From positions 1 through 64,000 of the forward strand of contig JABILA010000120.1 in NCBI GenBank assembly GCA_018654745.1: 64,000 nt of DNA. Direction: 5' to 3'. Every line of letters starts with the position of its first letter. Position 1 is the first letter of the stretch. This stretch comes from Alphaproteobacteria bacterium (GTDB taxonomy: Bacteria > Pseudomonadota > Alphaproteobacteria > UBA2966). Made by a program: the position numbers and the translations under genes. Shown here one piece after another: positions 39,780 through 48,274 of this stretch. The notes beneath the pieces were generated by a model that did no database searches, was not told where the DNA came from, and saw nothing but the letters and a program-made list of their open reading frames with translations.

Positions 39780-40607
39780 CTATTTGTCCTGCCATTCCGG
39801 CATGGGCTGTTTGTTCAGGAACGCCTTGATGCCGTTGCGGGCATCTTCTTTTTGCAGATTACAGGTAATGGCTTCTGCGCCCAGTTCGTAGGCCGCTTCA
39901 AGGCCTTCATTGATCTGGGCGTAAAACAGTTCCTTGCCAATGGAGATTGCGGCACGGGATTTACTGGCAATTTTGGTAGCCATTTCATCTACAGCAGCGT
40001 CAAGTTCTTTCAATGGTACGACTTTGTTGACCAATCCCCAGGACAAGGCCGTAGGCGCATCGATCAAATCGCCGGTCATTAGCAGTTCCATAGCCTGTTT
40101 GCGGGGCAGGTTCCTGGTGACGGCAATCATTGGTGTGGAGCAAAACAGCCCTAGATTAACGCCTGATGTCCCAAATCGGACGGAATCCGCGGTAATCGCC
40201 AGATCACACTGAGCCACAAGCTGGCAGCCCGCAGCTGTCGCCACACCCTGTACCTTGGCAATAACGGGTTGGGGTATGGTTACGATGGTTTGCATCATCT
40301 TTGCGCAGGTCGCCATCAGGTGCTTCATAGGCTCCAGCGACGGGTCAGCGTCGATTTCCTTCAGATCATGTCCGGCACTGAAGGCCCGGCCGTTGGCTGC
40401 AATAACAACAACCCGTGCCGATTGATCATCAGCGATGTCTTCAAGGGTTTGCTGCAATGTCTCCAGCAACGCCAGAGAGAGGCTGTTAAATTTGTCAGGA
40501 CGGTTGAGAGTCAGCGTGACAATGCCGTCCTTGTCGTCGCGCAGCAAAAGCGGGGCATCTGTGCCATTTTCGGTCCCTGACGCGGGTGATTTTGCTGTCT
40601 GGTTCAT
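39780..40607 (-). CDS. Enoyl-CoA hydratase/isomerase family protein
   Basis: Crotonase-fold enzyme (275 residues) acting on acyl-CoA thioesters. It shows the CoA-binding segment VVVIAANGRAFSAGHDLKEI (about 66-85) and the oxyanion-hole region VQGVATAAGCQLVAQCDLAI. The usual catalytic Glu of hydratases in the GVNLGLFCSTPM segment (FGTSGVNLG) is not evident, which resembles ECHDC3-like members whose reaction is unclear. The gene is tail-to-tail with dnaE. Its start lies about 290 bases from rpsB on the opposite strand, so the gap carries divergent promoters. Confidence 0.85.
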   Translation of the reverse strand: MNQTAKSPASGTENGTDAPLLLRDDKDGIVTLTLNRPDKFNSLSLALLETLQQTLEDIADDQSARVVVIAANGRAFSAGHDLKEIDADPSLEPMKHLMATCAKMMQTIVTIPQPVIAKVQGVATAAGCQLVAQCDLAITADSVRFGTSGVNLGLFCSTPMIAVTRNLPRKQAMELLMTGDLIDAPTALSWGLVNKVVPLKELDAAVDEMATKIASKSRAAISIGKELFYAQINEGLEAAYELGAEAITCNLQKEDARNGIKAFLNKQPMPEWQDK

Positions 40608-40724
40608 CGGACAGTCCCTTTAAATGATTTCCATCCTATAAAATCGAATTATGGGCGCTGATGTCAATGGTTGGCTTGATGCCGGGCAATTGATTGAAAT
40701 GTTGGTTGAACAGGCCAAAAACCC

Positions 40725-40753
40725 TTGCATTCCGCGCTAAACAGGCGTAGAAA
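40725..40753 (+). promoter_or_regulatory. Candidate rpsB promoter
   Basis: TTGCAT (40725-40730), a 17-base spacer and TAGAAA (40748-40753) are followed by a GC-rich stretch (ccgcctcgcgc), as in growth-rate-controlled promoters. Transcription would start near 40760. Confidence 0.4.
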
Positions 40754-40756
40754 CCG

Positions 40757-40900
40757 CCTCGCGCACACATTTTGTGGCGTATAAACCCTCACGCGAGGAT
40801 TGGATACCCGGATTAAAAGCCCCGGGATGTCCCTCCGGTGTCCGAAATCTTTCGGATCACACTCTCGCGGCGGATTAACCGGAAAAGGATAATTGCAGTT
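40757..40900 (+). promoter_or_regulatory. Structured rpsB leader
   Basis: Three helices can form in the roughly 140-base leader: CCTCGCG (40757-40763) / CGCGAGG (40792-40798) enclosing CACA/TGTG, then CCCGG/CCGGG (40807-40826), then TCCGAAA/TTTCGGA (40841-40856). The ribosome binding site GGAAAAGGA follows. In E. coli, protein S2 represses rpsB-tsf through the mRNA leader; whether this leader does the same is inference. Confidence 0.4.
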
Positions 40901-41749
40901 ATGGCACTGCCAGAATTTACTATGCGTCAGCTCCTCGAAGCAGGCGTTCACTTTGGTCACCAGAAACATCGTTGGAATCCCCGTATGGGCCGCTATATCT
41001 TTGGCGCGCGCAACGGTATCCACATTTTAGATCTGCAACAAACTGTCCCGTTGCTGCGTAACGCCATGCAGGCTGTACGCGACATCGCCGCCAATGGCGG
41101 TCGTGTTCTGTTCGTCGGCACCAAGCGTCAGGCTTCAGAAGCCGTCGCTCAGGCTGCACGCATCAGTGGACAATATTATGTCAACCACCGCTGGCTTGGC
41201 GGTATGATGACGAATTGGCGCACGATTTCCAACTCCATAAAACGACTGAAAGTCGTTGATGAGCAGTTGCTGAGCTCTGAAAGCTCAGGTCTGACCAAGA
41301 AAGAATTACTTCAGTTGACCCGCGAGCGCGACAAACTCGAACGCGCTCTGGGCGGCATCAAGGAAATGGGTGGCCTTCCCGATATCATCGTTTGTATTGA
41401 TACGAACAAGGAAGAGCTGGCTATTCAGGAAGCCGTTAAGCTGGGCATTCCAGTTGTGGGTGTTATCGATAGTAACTCCAACCCTGCCGGCGTGACTTAT
41501 CCGATCCCGGGCAACGATGACGCTTTGCGCGCTATCACGCTGTATTGTGATCTGGTTGCCCGTTCGGTTCTGGATGGTATCCGCGAAGAAATGACTTTGG
41601 CCGGTGAAGACCTCGGTGAAGCCATGGAAGCGCCGGTTGAAGACCTTCCGGAAGAAGTTGTTGAAGAAGTCGCTGGTGAGGTCGCTGTAGAAGCTGCCGC
41701 TGAAGCACCTGCTGAAGCTCCAGTAGAAGAAGCTGCAGCAACTAGCTGA
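40901..41749 (+). CDS. rpsB: 30S ribosomal protein S2
   Basis: Small-subunit protein located between head and body (282 residues). It starts [29 protein letters not shown] at ATG 40901 with GGAAAAGGA upstream; the longer frame in the track is not the true start. It also shows the conserved [14 protein letters not shown] and [11 protein letters not shown]-like segments. The last 40 residues are an Ala/Glu/Val-rich acidic tail not found in E. coli S2. It is first in the long translation and envelope cluster. Confidence 0.98.
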   Translation: MALPEFTMRQLLEAGVHFGHQKHRWNPRMGRYIFGARNGIHILDLQQTVPLLRNAMQAVRDIAANGGRVLFVGTKRQASEAVAQAARISGQYYVNHRWLGGMMTNWRTISNSIKRLKVVDEQLLSSESSGLTKKELLQLTRERDKLERALGGIKEMGGLPDIIVCIDTNKEELAIQEAVKLGIPVVGVIDSNSNPAGVTYPIPGNDDALRAITLYCDLVARSVLDGIREEMTLAGEDLGEAMEAPVEDLPEEVVEEVAGEVAVEAAAEAPAEAPVEEAAATS

Positions 41750-41769
41750 TGTAAAATAATAAAATAAGG

Positions 41770-41810
41770 CACGCTGATGACGATTTTCAGCGTGTCGGAT
41801 TTTATTCTTT
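41770..41810 (+). terminator. Hairpin between rpsB and tsf
   Basis: CACGCTGA (41770-41777) pairs with TCAGCGTG (41787-41794), and the stem is followed by tcggattttattcttt. It may lower tsf transcription relative to rpsB or act as a full stop. Confidence 0.55.
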
Positions 41811-41921
41811 GAGCATACGAATAAAGGGGTGGCGGAAACGCTGCCCCATTGTTCCGTTCAAATGATCGTTAATACAGACATACTAATTCAAGAAAACGCT
41901 TTGTGGCGTGAGGAATAGAAA

Positions 41922-42848
41922 ATGGCACAGATTACAGCTGCTTTGGTCAAGGAACTGCGTGAGCGCACAGGCGCCGGCATGATGGACTGCAAAAAAGCGC
42001 TCGGCGAAAACGATGGTGATATGGAACTGGCAATTGACTGGTTGCGCAACAAAGGTCTTGCTGCAGCAGCCAAGAAAGCCGGTCGCGTTGCTTCGGAAGG
42101 TCTTGTTGGTCTCGCAAGTGGAGACGGCATTGGCGTTCTGGCTGAAGTGAACTCTGAAACGGACTTCGTTGCCAAAAACGAAACCTTTCAGGAATTTGTC
42201 AAAGCTGTCGCGAATATGGCAATGGACGCTGAAGGTGACTTCGACAAAGCCATGGCAACGGCATTTCCTGGCGGTGAAGGCACTCTGGCAGACGAAGCCG
42301 CGAAAATGGTTGGCACCATTGGTGAAAACATTCAGGTGCGTCGCATGACGGCTCTGAAAGCCAACCCTGGCGTGGTTGCAACCTATATGCATAACGCTAC
42401 AGCTGCTGGTGTCGGTAAAATCGGTGTACTTGTTGGCCTGAAATCAGAAGGTGACAAGGATCAATTGATGGCCCTGGGCAAACAGCTATCCATGCATATC
42501 GCTGCTACGAACCCGCAAGCTGCGACAACTGCAGAGCTGGACCCGGCTATTGTCGAGAAAGAACGCACATTTCTGATCGAACAGGCAAAGGAATCCGGTA
42601 AAACGCAGGAAATTGCTGAAAAGATGGTCGAAGGCCGCATTCGCAAGTTTTTCTCTGAAGTTGTTCTGGCTGAGCAAACCTTTGTTATTGATAACGAAAC
42701 AAAGATTGCACAGGTTATTGAGAATGCTGCCAAGGAAATCGGCTCTCCGATTGAACTGGTTGGTTTTGCCCGTCTTGAACTGGGTGAAGGCATTGAGAAA
42801 AAAGAAGAAGATTTTGCAGCAGAAGTGGCAGCAGTTGCTGCCAGCTAA
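41922..42848 (+). CDS. tsf: Elongation factor Ts
   Basis: Nucleotide exchange factor for EF-Tu (308 residues). The N-terminal UBA-like domain contains LVKELRERTGAGMMDCKKAL, followed by the TDFVAKNETF signature (about 82-91). ATG follows GAGGAAT. Distance from rpsB is 172 bases. Confidence 0.98.
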   Translation: MAQITAALVKELRERTGAGMMDCKKALGENDGDMELAIDWLRNKGLAAAAKKAGRVASEGLVGLASGDGIGVLAEVNSETDFVAKNETFQEFVKAVANMAMDAEGDFDKAMATAFPGGEGTLADEAAKMVGTIGENIQVRRMTALKANPGVVATYMHNATAAGVGKIGVLVGLKSEGDKDQLMALGKQLSMHIAATNPQAATTAELDPAIVEKERTFLIEQAKESGKTQEIAEKMVEGRIRKFFSEVVLAEQTFVIDNETKIAQVIENAAKEIGSPIELVGFARLELGEGIEKKEEDFAAEVAAVAAS

Positions 42849-43018
42849 CGCTATTTTTGATTGATCAGAATAGCTGCTTTAATGTGATTGCTTTAGTTGG
42901 CGGATAAACCGAAAGCAGATGCAATATTTTGACAGAGGAATTTGTCCTAAGTTGCGAGATTAATACCACTTTTCCCGTTCGTCGGGCTTCGCCTGAGAAT
43001 GAGATTAGTGTAGAGTTT

Positions 43019-43053
43019 GGACGCCCGGCTGTGATTTCACTGTCCGGGCGTTC
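43019..43053 (+). terminator. Hairpin between tsf and pyrH
   Basis: GGACGCCCGG (43019-43028) pairs with CCGGGCGTTC (43044-43053), ten pairs including one G-T. No clear T run follows, so it may be a leader hairpin of pyrH rather than a terminator. Confidence 0.4.
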
Positions 43054-43097
43054 TGCAACTTTCAGAACCATTAAAATCACCAGTTGAGAAAAGCCTG

Positions 43098-43835
43098 ATG
43101 TCTGAAAACTTCAAATATCGCCGCGTCCTCTTGAAACTCTCAGGTGAGGCGTTGATGGGTGAAGGTGAATACGGCATTGATCTCGATACGGTCGAGCGTA
43201 TTTCCGCAGATGTCAAAGGTGTTCACGAGCAAGGGGCCGAGGTTTGTCTGGTTATTGGCGGCGGAAATATTTTCCGCGGTATCGCCGGGGCGGCAGCCGG
43301 TATGGAGCGCGCTAGCGCCGATTATATGGGCATGCTGGCAACAGTTATTAATGCTTTGGCTGTGCAAAATGCTCTTGAGCAATCTGGTGTTCCGACCCGT
43401 GTAATGTCGGCTATTCCTATGGCGACAGTTTGTGAGCCCTATCTTCGCAGACGGGCAGTCCGGCATCTGGAAAAGGGCCGGGTCGTGATTTTTGCAGCTG
43501 GTACAGGAAATCCATTTTTCACGACAGATACGGCAGCAGCCCTCAGGGCAGCTGAAATGAATTGTGACGCGCTTCTAAAGGGCACGCAGGTTGACGGCGT
43601 TTATACGTCTGACCCGAAAACAAATCCCGATGCCACAAGATATGATAGTCTCAGTTATCTTGAAGTTTTGGCAAAAGATTTGCGAGTGATGGATGCGTCG
43701 GCGATCAGTCTTGCACGAGAAAATGCCATTCCGATCCTTGTTTTTTCAATCCACAACCCGGGGGCGTTTGCGGATGTACTCAAGGGTGGTGGACTTCGAA
43801 CCATAATTTCAGAAGGGGAGACGGATCGTGGCTGA
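43098..43835 (+). CDS. pyrH: Uridylate kinase
   Basis: Hexameric bacterial UMP kinase of the amino-acid-kinase fold (245 residues), producing UDP for nucleotide and cell-wall synthesis. Signatures are [24 protein letters not shown] (about 52-61) and [14 protein letters not shown]. It overlaps frr by eight bases. Confidence 0.97.
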   Translation: MSENFKYRRVLLKLSGEALMGEGEYGIDLDTVERISADVKGVHEQGAEVCLVIGGGNIFRGIAGAAAGMERASADYMGMLATVINALAVQNALEQSGVPTRVMSAIPMATVCEPYLRRRAVRHLEKGRVVIFAAGTGNPFFTTDTAAALRAAEMNCDALLKGTQVDGVYTSDPKTNPDATRYDSLSYLEVLAKDLRVMDASAISLARENAIPILVFSIHNPGAFADVLKGGGLRTIISEGETDRG

Positions 43836-44385
43836 TCCCGATATTGACGACATTGAACGCCGGATGAACGGTGCTCTGGAAATGCTGAAAAAAGAATTTG
43901 GCGGTTTGCGTACGGGGCGTGCATCTGCAAGTTTGCTCGAACCCATTGTCGTTGAAGCCTATGGCAGCCCAACGCCCTTGAACCAGGTCGCTAACATCAA
44001 CGTGCCGGAACCACGCATGTTGACGGTTCAGGTCTGGGATAAAACCATGGTCCAGTCTGTTGAAAAAGCTATCCGCAATTCAGGTCTCGGGCTTAACCCC
44101 GCGACAGACGGTCAACTTATTCGACTTCCAATCCCCGAGTTGAACGAGGAGCGCCGTCAGGAGTTGAGCAAAATTGCCGGAAAATATGCCGAAGAAGGGC
44201 GCATATCAGTGCGCAATGTTCGACGTCATGGCATGGATGAGCTCAAGAGAATGGAAAAAGACGGCGATATCTCGCAGGATGAACACCACATGTGGGGCGA
44301 TGAAATCCAGAAGCTGACTGACGGTACCATCACGAAAATTGATGAGGCGTTGGTGGCCAAGGAAACGGACATCATGAAAGTCTGA
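43828..44385 (+). CDS. frr: Ribosome recycling factor
   Basis: Releases ribosomes from mRNA after termination together with EF-G (185 residues). It has the tRNA-like two-domain sequence with [28 protein letters not shown] and the C-terminal helix region RVSVRN-like [16 protein letters not shown]. The start is GTG 43828 inside the pyrH end. Confidence 0.97.
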   Translation: MADPDIDDIERRMNGALEMLKKEFGGLRTGRASASLLEPIVVEAYGSPTPLNQVANINVPEPRMLTVQVWDKTMVQSVEKAIRNSGLGLNPATDGQLIRLPIPELNEERRQELSKIAGKYAEEGRISVRNVRRHGMDELKRMEKDGDISQDEHHMWGDEIQKLTDGTITKIDEALVAKETDIMKV

Positions 44386-44387
44386 TC

Positions 44388-45122
44388 ATGGAAGTCGTCT
44401 CTGATACTTTCGAAGATCTGCCTCCACCAGTTCATGTGGCCATCATTATGGATGGCAATGGCCGCTGGGCAAAAGCGCGTGGTCTGCCAAGGGTAGCGGG
44501 GCACAAGCGCGGAGCCGAAGCTGTCCGGACGGCAGTTGAAAGCTGTAAATCCATTGGGATCAAATATCTCACCTTGTATGCTTTCTCCTCGGAAAACTGG
44601 AAACGCCCGGCGACAGAGGTTGACGACCTGATGGGTTTGCTAAGGCATTATCTGTCGCGAGAGATAAAACAATTAGATAAGTCAGGCGTCTGCCTTCGCT
44701 GCATTGGTGAACGTGAAGGGTTGGCGAAGGATATCATTCGGCTGATCGAAGATGCCGAAGAGAAAACCAGGCACAATACCGAATTAACGCTTCAGATCGC
44801 AGTCAACTACGGTGGTCAAAACGAGATTTTGAATGCCTGTCGGTCCATTGCGCGTGAAGTTGCTGATGGAAAACTATCAGTTGATGGCATTGACGATGAT
44901 ACGTTCACCAGTCATTTGCATACCGCTGGCGTGCCGGATCCAGATTTGCTTATCCGCACGAGCGGCGAAAAACGCTTGAGCAACTTTCTGCTCTGGCAGT
45001 CTGCTTATGCCGAGTTGGTATTTGTCGATACTTTGTGGCCAGATTTCAGCAAGGACGAGCTGATACGCGTCATCGACGAATTTCACAGCCGGGATCGCCG
45101 TTATGGCAACTCCAGTGGCTGA
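44388..45122 (+). CDS. uppS: Undecaprenyl diphosphate synthase
   Basis: cis-Prenyltransferase making the C55 carrier for peptidoglycan and other envelope polymers (244 residues). The conserved start is IIMDGNGRWAKARGLPRVAGHKRG with the catalytic Asp, then TLYAFSSENWKRP and the C-terminal LLIRTSGEKRLSNFLLWQSAYAEL. Two bases separate it from frr, and cdsA overlaps its end by 20 bases. Confidence 0.97.
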   Translation: MEVVSDTFEDLPPPVHVAIIMDGNGRWAKARGLPRVAGHKRGAEAVRTAVESCKSIGIKYLTLYAFSSENWKRPATEVDDLMGLLRHYLSREIKQLDKSGVCLRCIGEREGLAKDIIRLIEDAEEKTRHNTELTLQIAVNYGGQNEILNACRSIAREVADGKLSVDGIDDDTFTSHLHTAGVPDPDLLIRTSGEKRLSNFLLWQSAYAELVFVDTLWPDFSKDELIRVIDEFHSRDRRYGNSSG

Positions 45123-45921
45123 GGTAAAAACAGACACTATATTGACCCGTTTCTTGTCGGCAGCTGTACTTGCTCCTGTTGCGCTGGTGCTTGTCTGGCT
45201 TGGAGACTGGTATTTCGTTGGTTTAATCCTTGTTGTTGGCATTTTGATGGTGAATGAGTGGGATCGCCTTTGCGATGGTACGGGTACGGGAGCCCACGTT
45301 TGGTTGCTTGCAGGTTCGGTGACTGCAGTTTGTCTTCTCGGTGCCCTTGAGACCTGGTCTCTGGTCATACCGGTGGCAATTGCGGGCGTTATTCTTGCAA
45401 CCGTGATTAATTTGCGTGATAGGCCAAAATGGACCGCTCTTGGTGGTATTTATATATTGCTGCCTGTGATTGCCCTGATCTGGTTACGCAGAGACCCTGA
45501 ATGGGGTTTGATCTCGATAACCTGGATGTTGGTTGCCGTCTGGGCCACTGACACGGGAGCCTATTTTGCCGGAAAATCTATCGGTGGTCCAAAAATGGCG
45601 CCAAAGATTAGCCCCAACAAGACTTGGGCTGGATTGATCGGTGGCGTATTGGCGGCTGCAGTTGTGAGTGTATTAGTGGGTAAAATTGCCGGAGTTGGAT
45701 CGATGCAAAACCTTGCATTGTTCGGTGGATTGGTTGCCATCCTTGGCCAGGTCGGAGATGTATGCGAGTCATCTGTTAAAAGACATTTTGGCGTCAAGGA
45801 TTCAGGAAATATCATTCCCGGGCATGGAGGGTTGTTTGATCGTCTCGATAGTATTTTGTTTGTCAGTGTCACCGTTGCGATTGCCAACCTTGTGACAGGG
45901 AAGGCTGTAGTATGGCAATAA
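45103..45921 (+). CDS. cdsA: Phosphatidate cytidylyltransferase
   Basis: Membrane enzyme making CDP-diacylglycerol, the precursor of all phospholipids (272 residues, about seven helices). The signature SSVKRHFGVKDSGNIIPGHGGLFDRLDS-type motif near the C-terminus is intact (SVKRHFGVKDSGNI, PGHGGLFDRLD). Confidence 0.96.
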   Translation: MATPVAEVKTDTILTRFLSAAVLAPVALVLVWLGDWYFVGLILVVGILMVNEWDRLCDGTGTGAHVWLLAGSVTAVCLLGALETWSLVIPVAIAGVILATVINLRDRPKWTALGGIYILLPVIALIWLRRDPEWGLISITWMLVAVWATDTGAYFAGKSIGGPKMAPKISPNKTWAGLIGGVLAAAVVSVLVGKIAGVGSMQNLALFGGLVAILGQVGDVCESSVKRHFGVKDSGNIIPGHGGLFDRLDSILFVSVTVAIANLVTGKAVVWQ

Positions 45922-47141
45922 CAGCGATTGATCCGGAGATTGAAACAGGCTCGGACACGCAGCAACCGCGACGCATATCGATCCTGGGTTCAACGGGTTC
46001 AGTGGGGTGCAGTACGCTTGATCTGGTAGGCAGGACGCCGAATTCATTCGATATTGACGTCCTGACGGCGCATCGCAATGTAAGTTTACTTGCCAAACAG
46101 GCGATAGACTTTGGTGCAGACCTTGCCGTCATAGCAGATGAGACCTGTCTTCCTCAGCTCAGGGATGCGCTGGCTGGAACGGGGGTTGAAGCAGCTGGCG
46201 GACCTACAGCATTACTTGAGGCCGCTGCGCGGCCAGTGGACTGGATGATGTCAGCGATCGTTGGTGCCGCCGGTCTTGCACCGACAATGTCAGCCGTTCA
46301 CCAGGGGGCCATGGTTGCACTGGCTAACAAGGAATGTCTGGTCTGCGCAGGCGACTTGATGATTGAGGCTGTTGCGCGACACGGGGGCACACTTTTGCCC
46401 GTGGATTCAGAACATAACGCAATTTTTCAGGTATTTGATCAGGATCGGCGTGAAGCGATTGAACGCATTGTTTTAACAGCTTCAGGGGGCCCATTTCGAG
46501 AGATGAGCCTGGAAGACATGGCAAAAGTGAGCCCTGAAGAAGCTGTTGCCCACCCAAATTGGGATATGGGAGCAAAGATTTCGGTCGATTCCGCAACCAT
46601 GATGAATAAGGGACTTGAACTGATCGAGGCGCACTATCTGTTTGACATGGCGGGTGATGATATTGAAATTTTGATCCATCCACAGTCGATCATTCACAGC
46701 ATGGTGGGATACACGGATGGTTCGGTTCTGGCGCAACTGGGCGCACCGGATATGCGCACGCCAATTGCCTATACCCTTGGCTGGCCGCGTCGAATGTCGG
46801 CACCGGTTGAGCGGCTGGATCTTGCGAAAATCGCTAAATTGACTTTTGAAACACCGGATCCGATTCGTTTCCCAGCCCTTTCCCTTGCACGTCAGGCGCT
46901 GGCTGCTGGTGGCCAGGCACCCAATGTTCTAAACGCTGCAAATGAAGTTGCTGTCGCAGGTTTTCTGGAAAAACGTACCGGGTTCCTTGATATTGCCGCC
47001 ATTGTAGAAGAAACGCTCGCCGCCTTGCCAAAGTCTGCACCACGAACCCTGGAAGAGGTCGTGGCTGTCGATCAAGAAGCCAGGCGTGTGGCAATGGAAT
47101 TCCTTTTGAAACGACAAAATTCAGGTAATTTATACGCATGA
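45912..47141 (+). CDS. dxr: 1-deoxy-D-xylulose 5-phosphate reductoisomerase
   Basis: Second step of the MEP isoprenoid pathway (NADPH-dependent, 409 residues). It has the NADPH-binding ILGSTGSVGCSTLDLV, ANKECLVCAG, and the metal and substrate loops LPVDSEHNAIFQ and LTASGGPFR. It overlaps cdsA by ten bases and rseP by four, linking isoprenoid supply with the UppS gene upstream. Confidence 0.97.
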   Translation: MAITAIDPEIETGSDTQQPRRISILGSTGSVGCSTLDLVGRTPNSFDIDVLTAHRNVSLLAKQAIDFGADLAVIADETCLPQLRDALAGTGVEAAGGPTALLEAAARPVDWMMSAIVGAAGLAPTMSAVHQGAMVALANKECLVCAGDLMIEAVARHGGTLLPVDSEHNAIFQVFDQDRREAIERIVLTASGGPFREMSLEDMAKVSPEEAVAHPNWDMGAKISVDSATMMNKGLELIEAHYLFDMAGDDIEILIHPQSIIHSMVGYTDGSVLAQLGAPDMRTPIAYTLGWPRRMSAPVERLDLAKIAKLTFETPDPIRFPALSLARQALAAGGQAPNVLNAANEVAVAGFLEKRTGFLDIAAIVEETLAALPKSAPRTLEEVVAVDQEARRVAMEFLLKRQNSGNLYA

Positions 47142-48274
47142 TGGAGCTGTTGAACGGAACCTGGACCTACGTCGTTCCCTTTGTGGTGCTGCTGACGATT
47201 CTCGTCTTTATTCACGAAATGGGCCACTATTCGGTTGCACGCTTCTTCGGCGTGACAGTTGAAACCTTTTCTATTGGTTTCGGTCGGGCACTGGTGACCT
47301 GGAAGGACAAGGCGGGAACGGACTGGAAAATTGGCTGGCTACCATTGGGCGGGTATGTGAAGTTCCTTGGGGACGAAGATGCATCATCCGTCAAACGAAG
47401 TGATGAACCTGTCGTCCTCGCAGAAGGGCAGCGGATGTTCCACGAACAGCCACTTTACGCACGCACTGCTGTTGTCGCTGCTGGTCCAGCCGCCAATTTC
47501 CTTTTTGCTATTGTCGTGCTGGCGGTTATATTCGCGACCTCAGGACAGTCCTTTACACCTGCTGTCGTTGATACTGTTATTGCCGATACGGCTGCTTCCG
47601 ATGCTGGCGTTGTCGCCGGAGACAGGATCATCGAACTGGATGGTCAGGCGATTGAACGCTTCGAGGAATTGCAGCTGATAATTTCAACCAGCCCGGATTT
47701 GACCATGGAAATGGTCGTACTAAGACAATCCGAACCCGTTCATCTGAGTGTTACGCCCAGAAGTCGGGAGTTCAAGGACAGGTTTGGTAACAAGCAGAAA
47801 ATAGGTTTTCTGGGTGTCAGTCGCTCCGGAAAGCTTGAGCACATTCGCCATGGCCCTGTTCTTGCGATCTGGTACGCCACTCGGGAAACCTGGAGACTGA
47901 GCGTTCTCACCTTAAAAAACGTCTGGCGGATGATTGTCGGCAGTCGGCCAGCGGATGACCTCCGTGGTGTATTGGGTATTGCCCAGATGTCAGGGCAGGC
48001 GGCACAGATGGGATTTGAATCGTCGATTAGTTTGATGGTCGTCATTTCGATAAGTTTGGGATTAATTAACCTGTTTCCTATTCCCATACTCGACGGCGGA
48101 CATTTGGCGTTTTACATTTACGAAGCTGTGCGGGGAAAACCCCTGGGTGAGAAAGCTCAGGAGTTTGGATTCAGGATTGGCCTTGTTCTCGTAATGAGTT
48201 TGATGCTGTATGCTTTGTGGAACGACCTCGTGCATCTCAACGTGGTTGAATACTTGAATCAGGTGTTTTCTTAA
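47138..48274 (+). CDS. rseP: RIP metalloprotease RseP
   Basis: Intramembrane zinc protease that trims signal peptides and anti-sigma factors (378 residues). The active-site helix HEMGHY (about 26-31), one PDZ domain (about 125-205) and the second ligand motif IPILDGGHL (about 321-329) are present. E. coli RseP has two PDZ domains and about 450 residues; a single PDZ is common outside gammaproteobacteria. Its stop shares a base with the bamA start. Confidence 0.96.
   Translation: MMELLNGTWTYVVPFVVLLTILVFIHEMGHYSVARFFGVTVETFSIGFGRALVTWKDKAGTDWKIGWLPLGGYVKFLGDEDASSVKRSDEPVVLAEGQRMFHEQPLYARTAVVAAGPAANFLFAIVVLAVIFATSGQSFTPAVVDTVIADTAASDAGVVAGDRIIELDGQAIERFEELQLIISTSPDLTMEMVVLRQSEPVHLSVTPRSREFKDRFGNKQKIGFLGVSRSGKLEHIRHGPVLAIWYATRETWRLSVLTLKNVWRMIVGSRPADDLRGVLGIAQMSGQAAQMGFESSISLMVVISISLGLINLFPIPILDGGHLAFYIYEAVRGKPLGEKAQEFGFRIGLVLVMSLMLYALWNDLVHLNVVEYLNQVFS

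Noticed and set aside
40608-40724. Possible small gene between the hydratase gene and rpsB
   Set aside because: Frames there are short or continue into rpsB in another frame. The region is better explained by divergent promoters.
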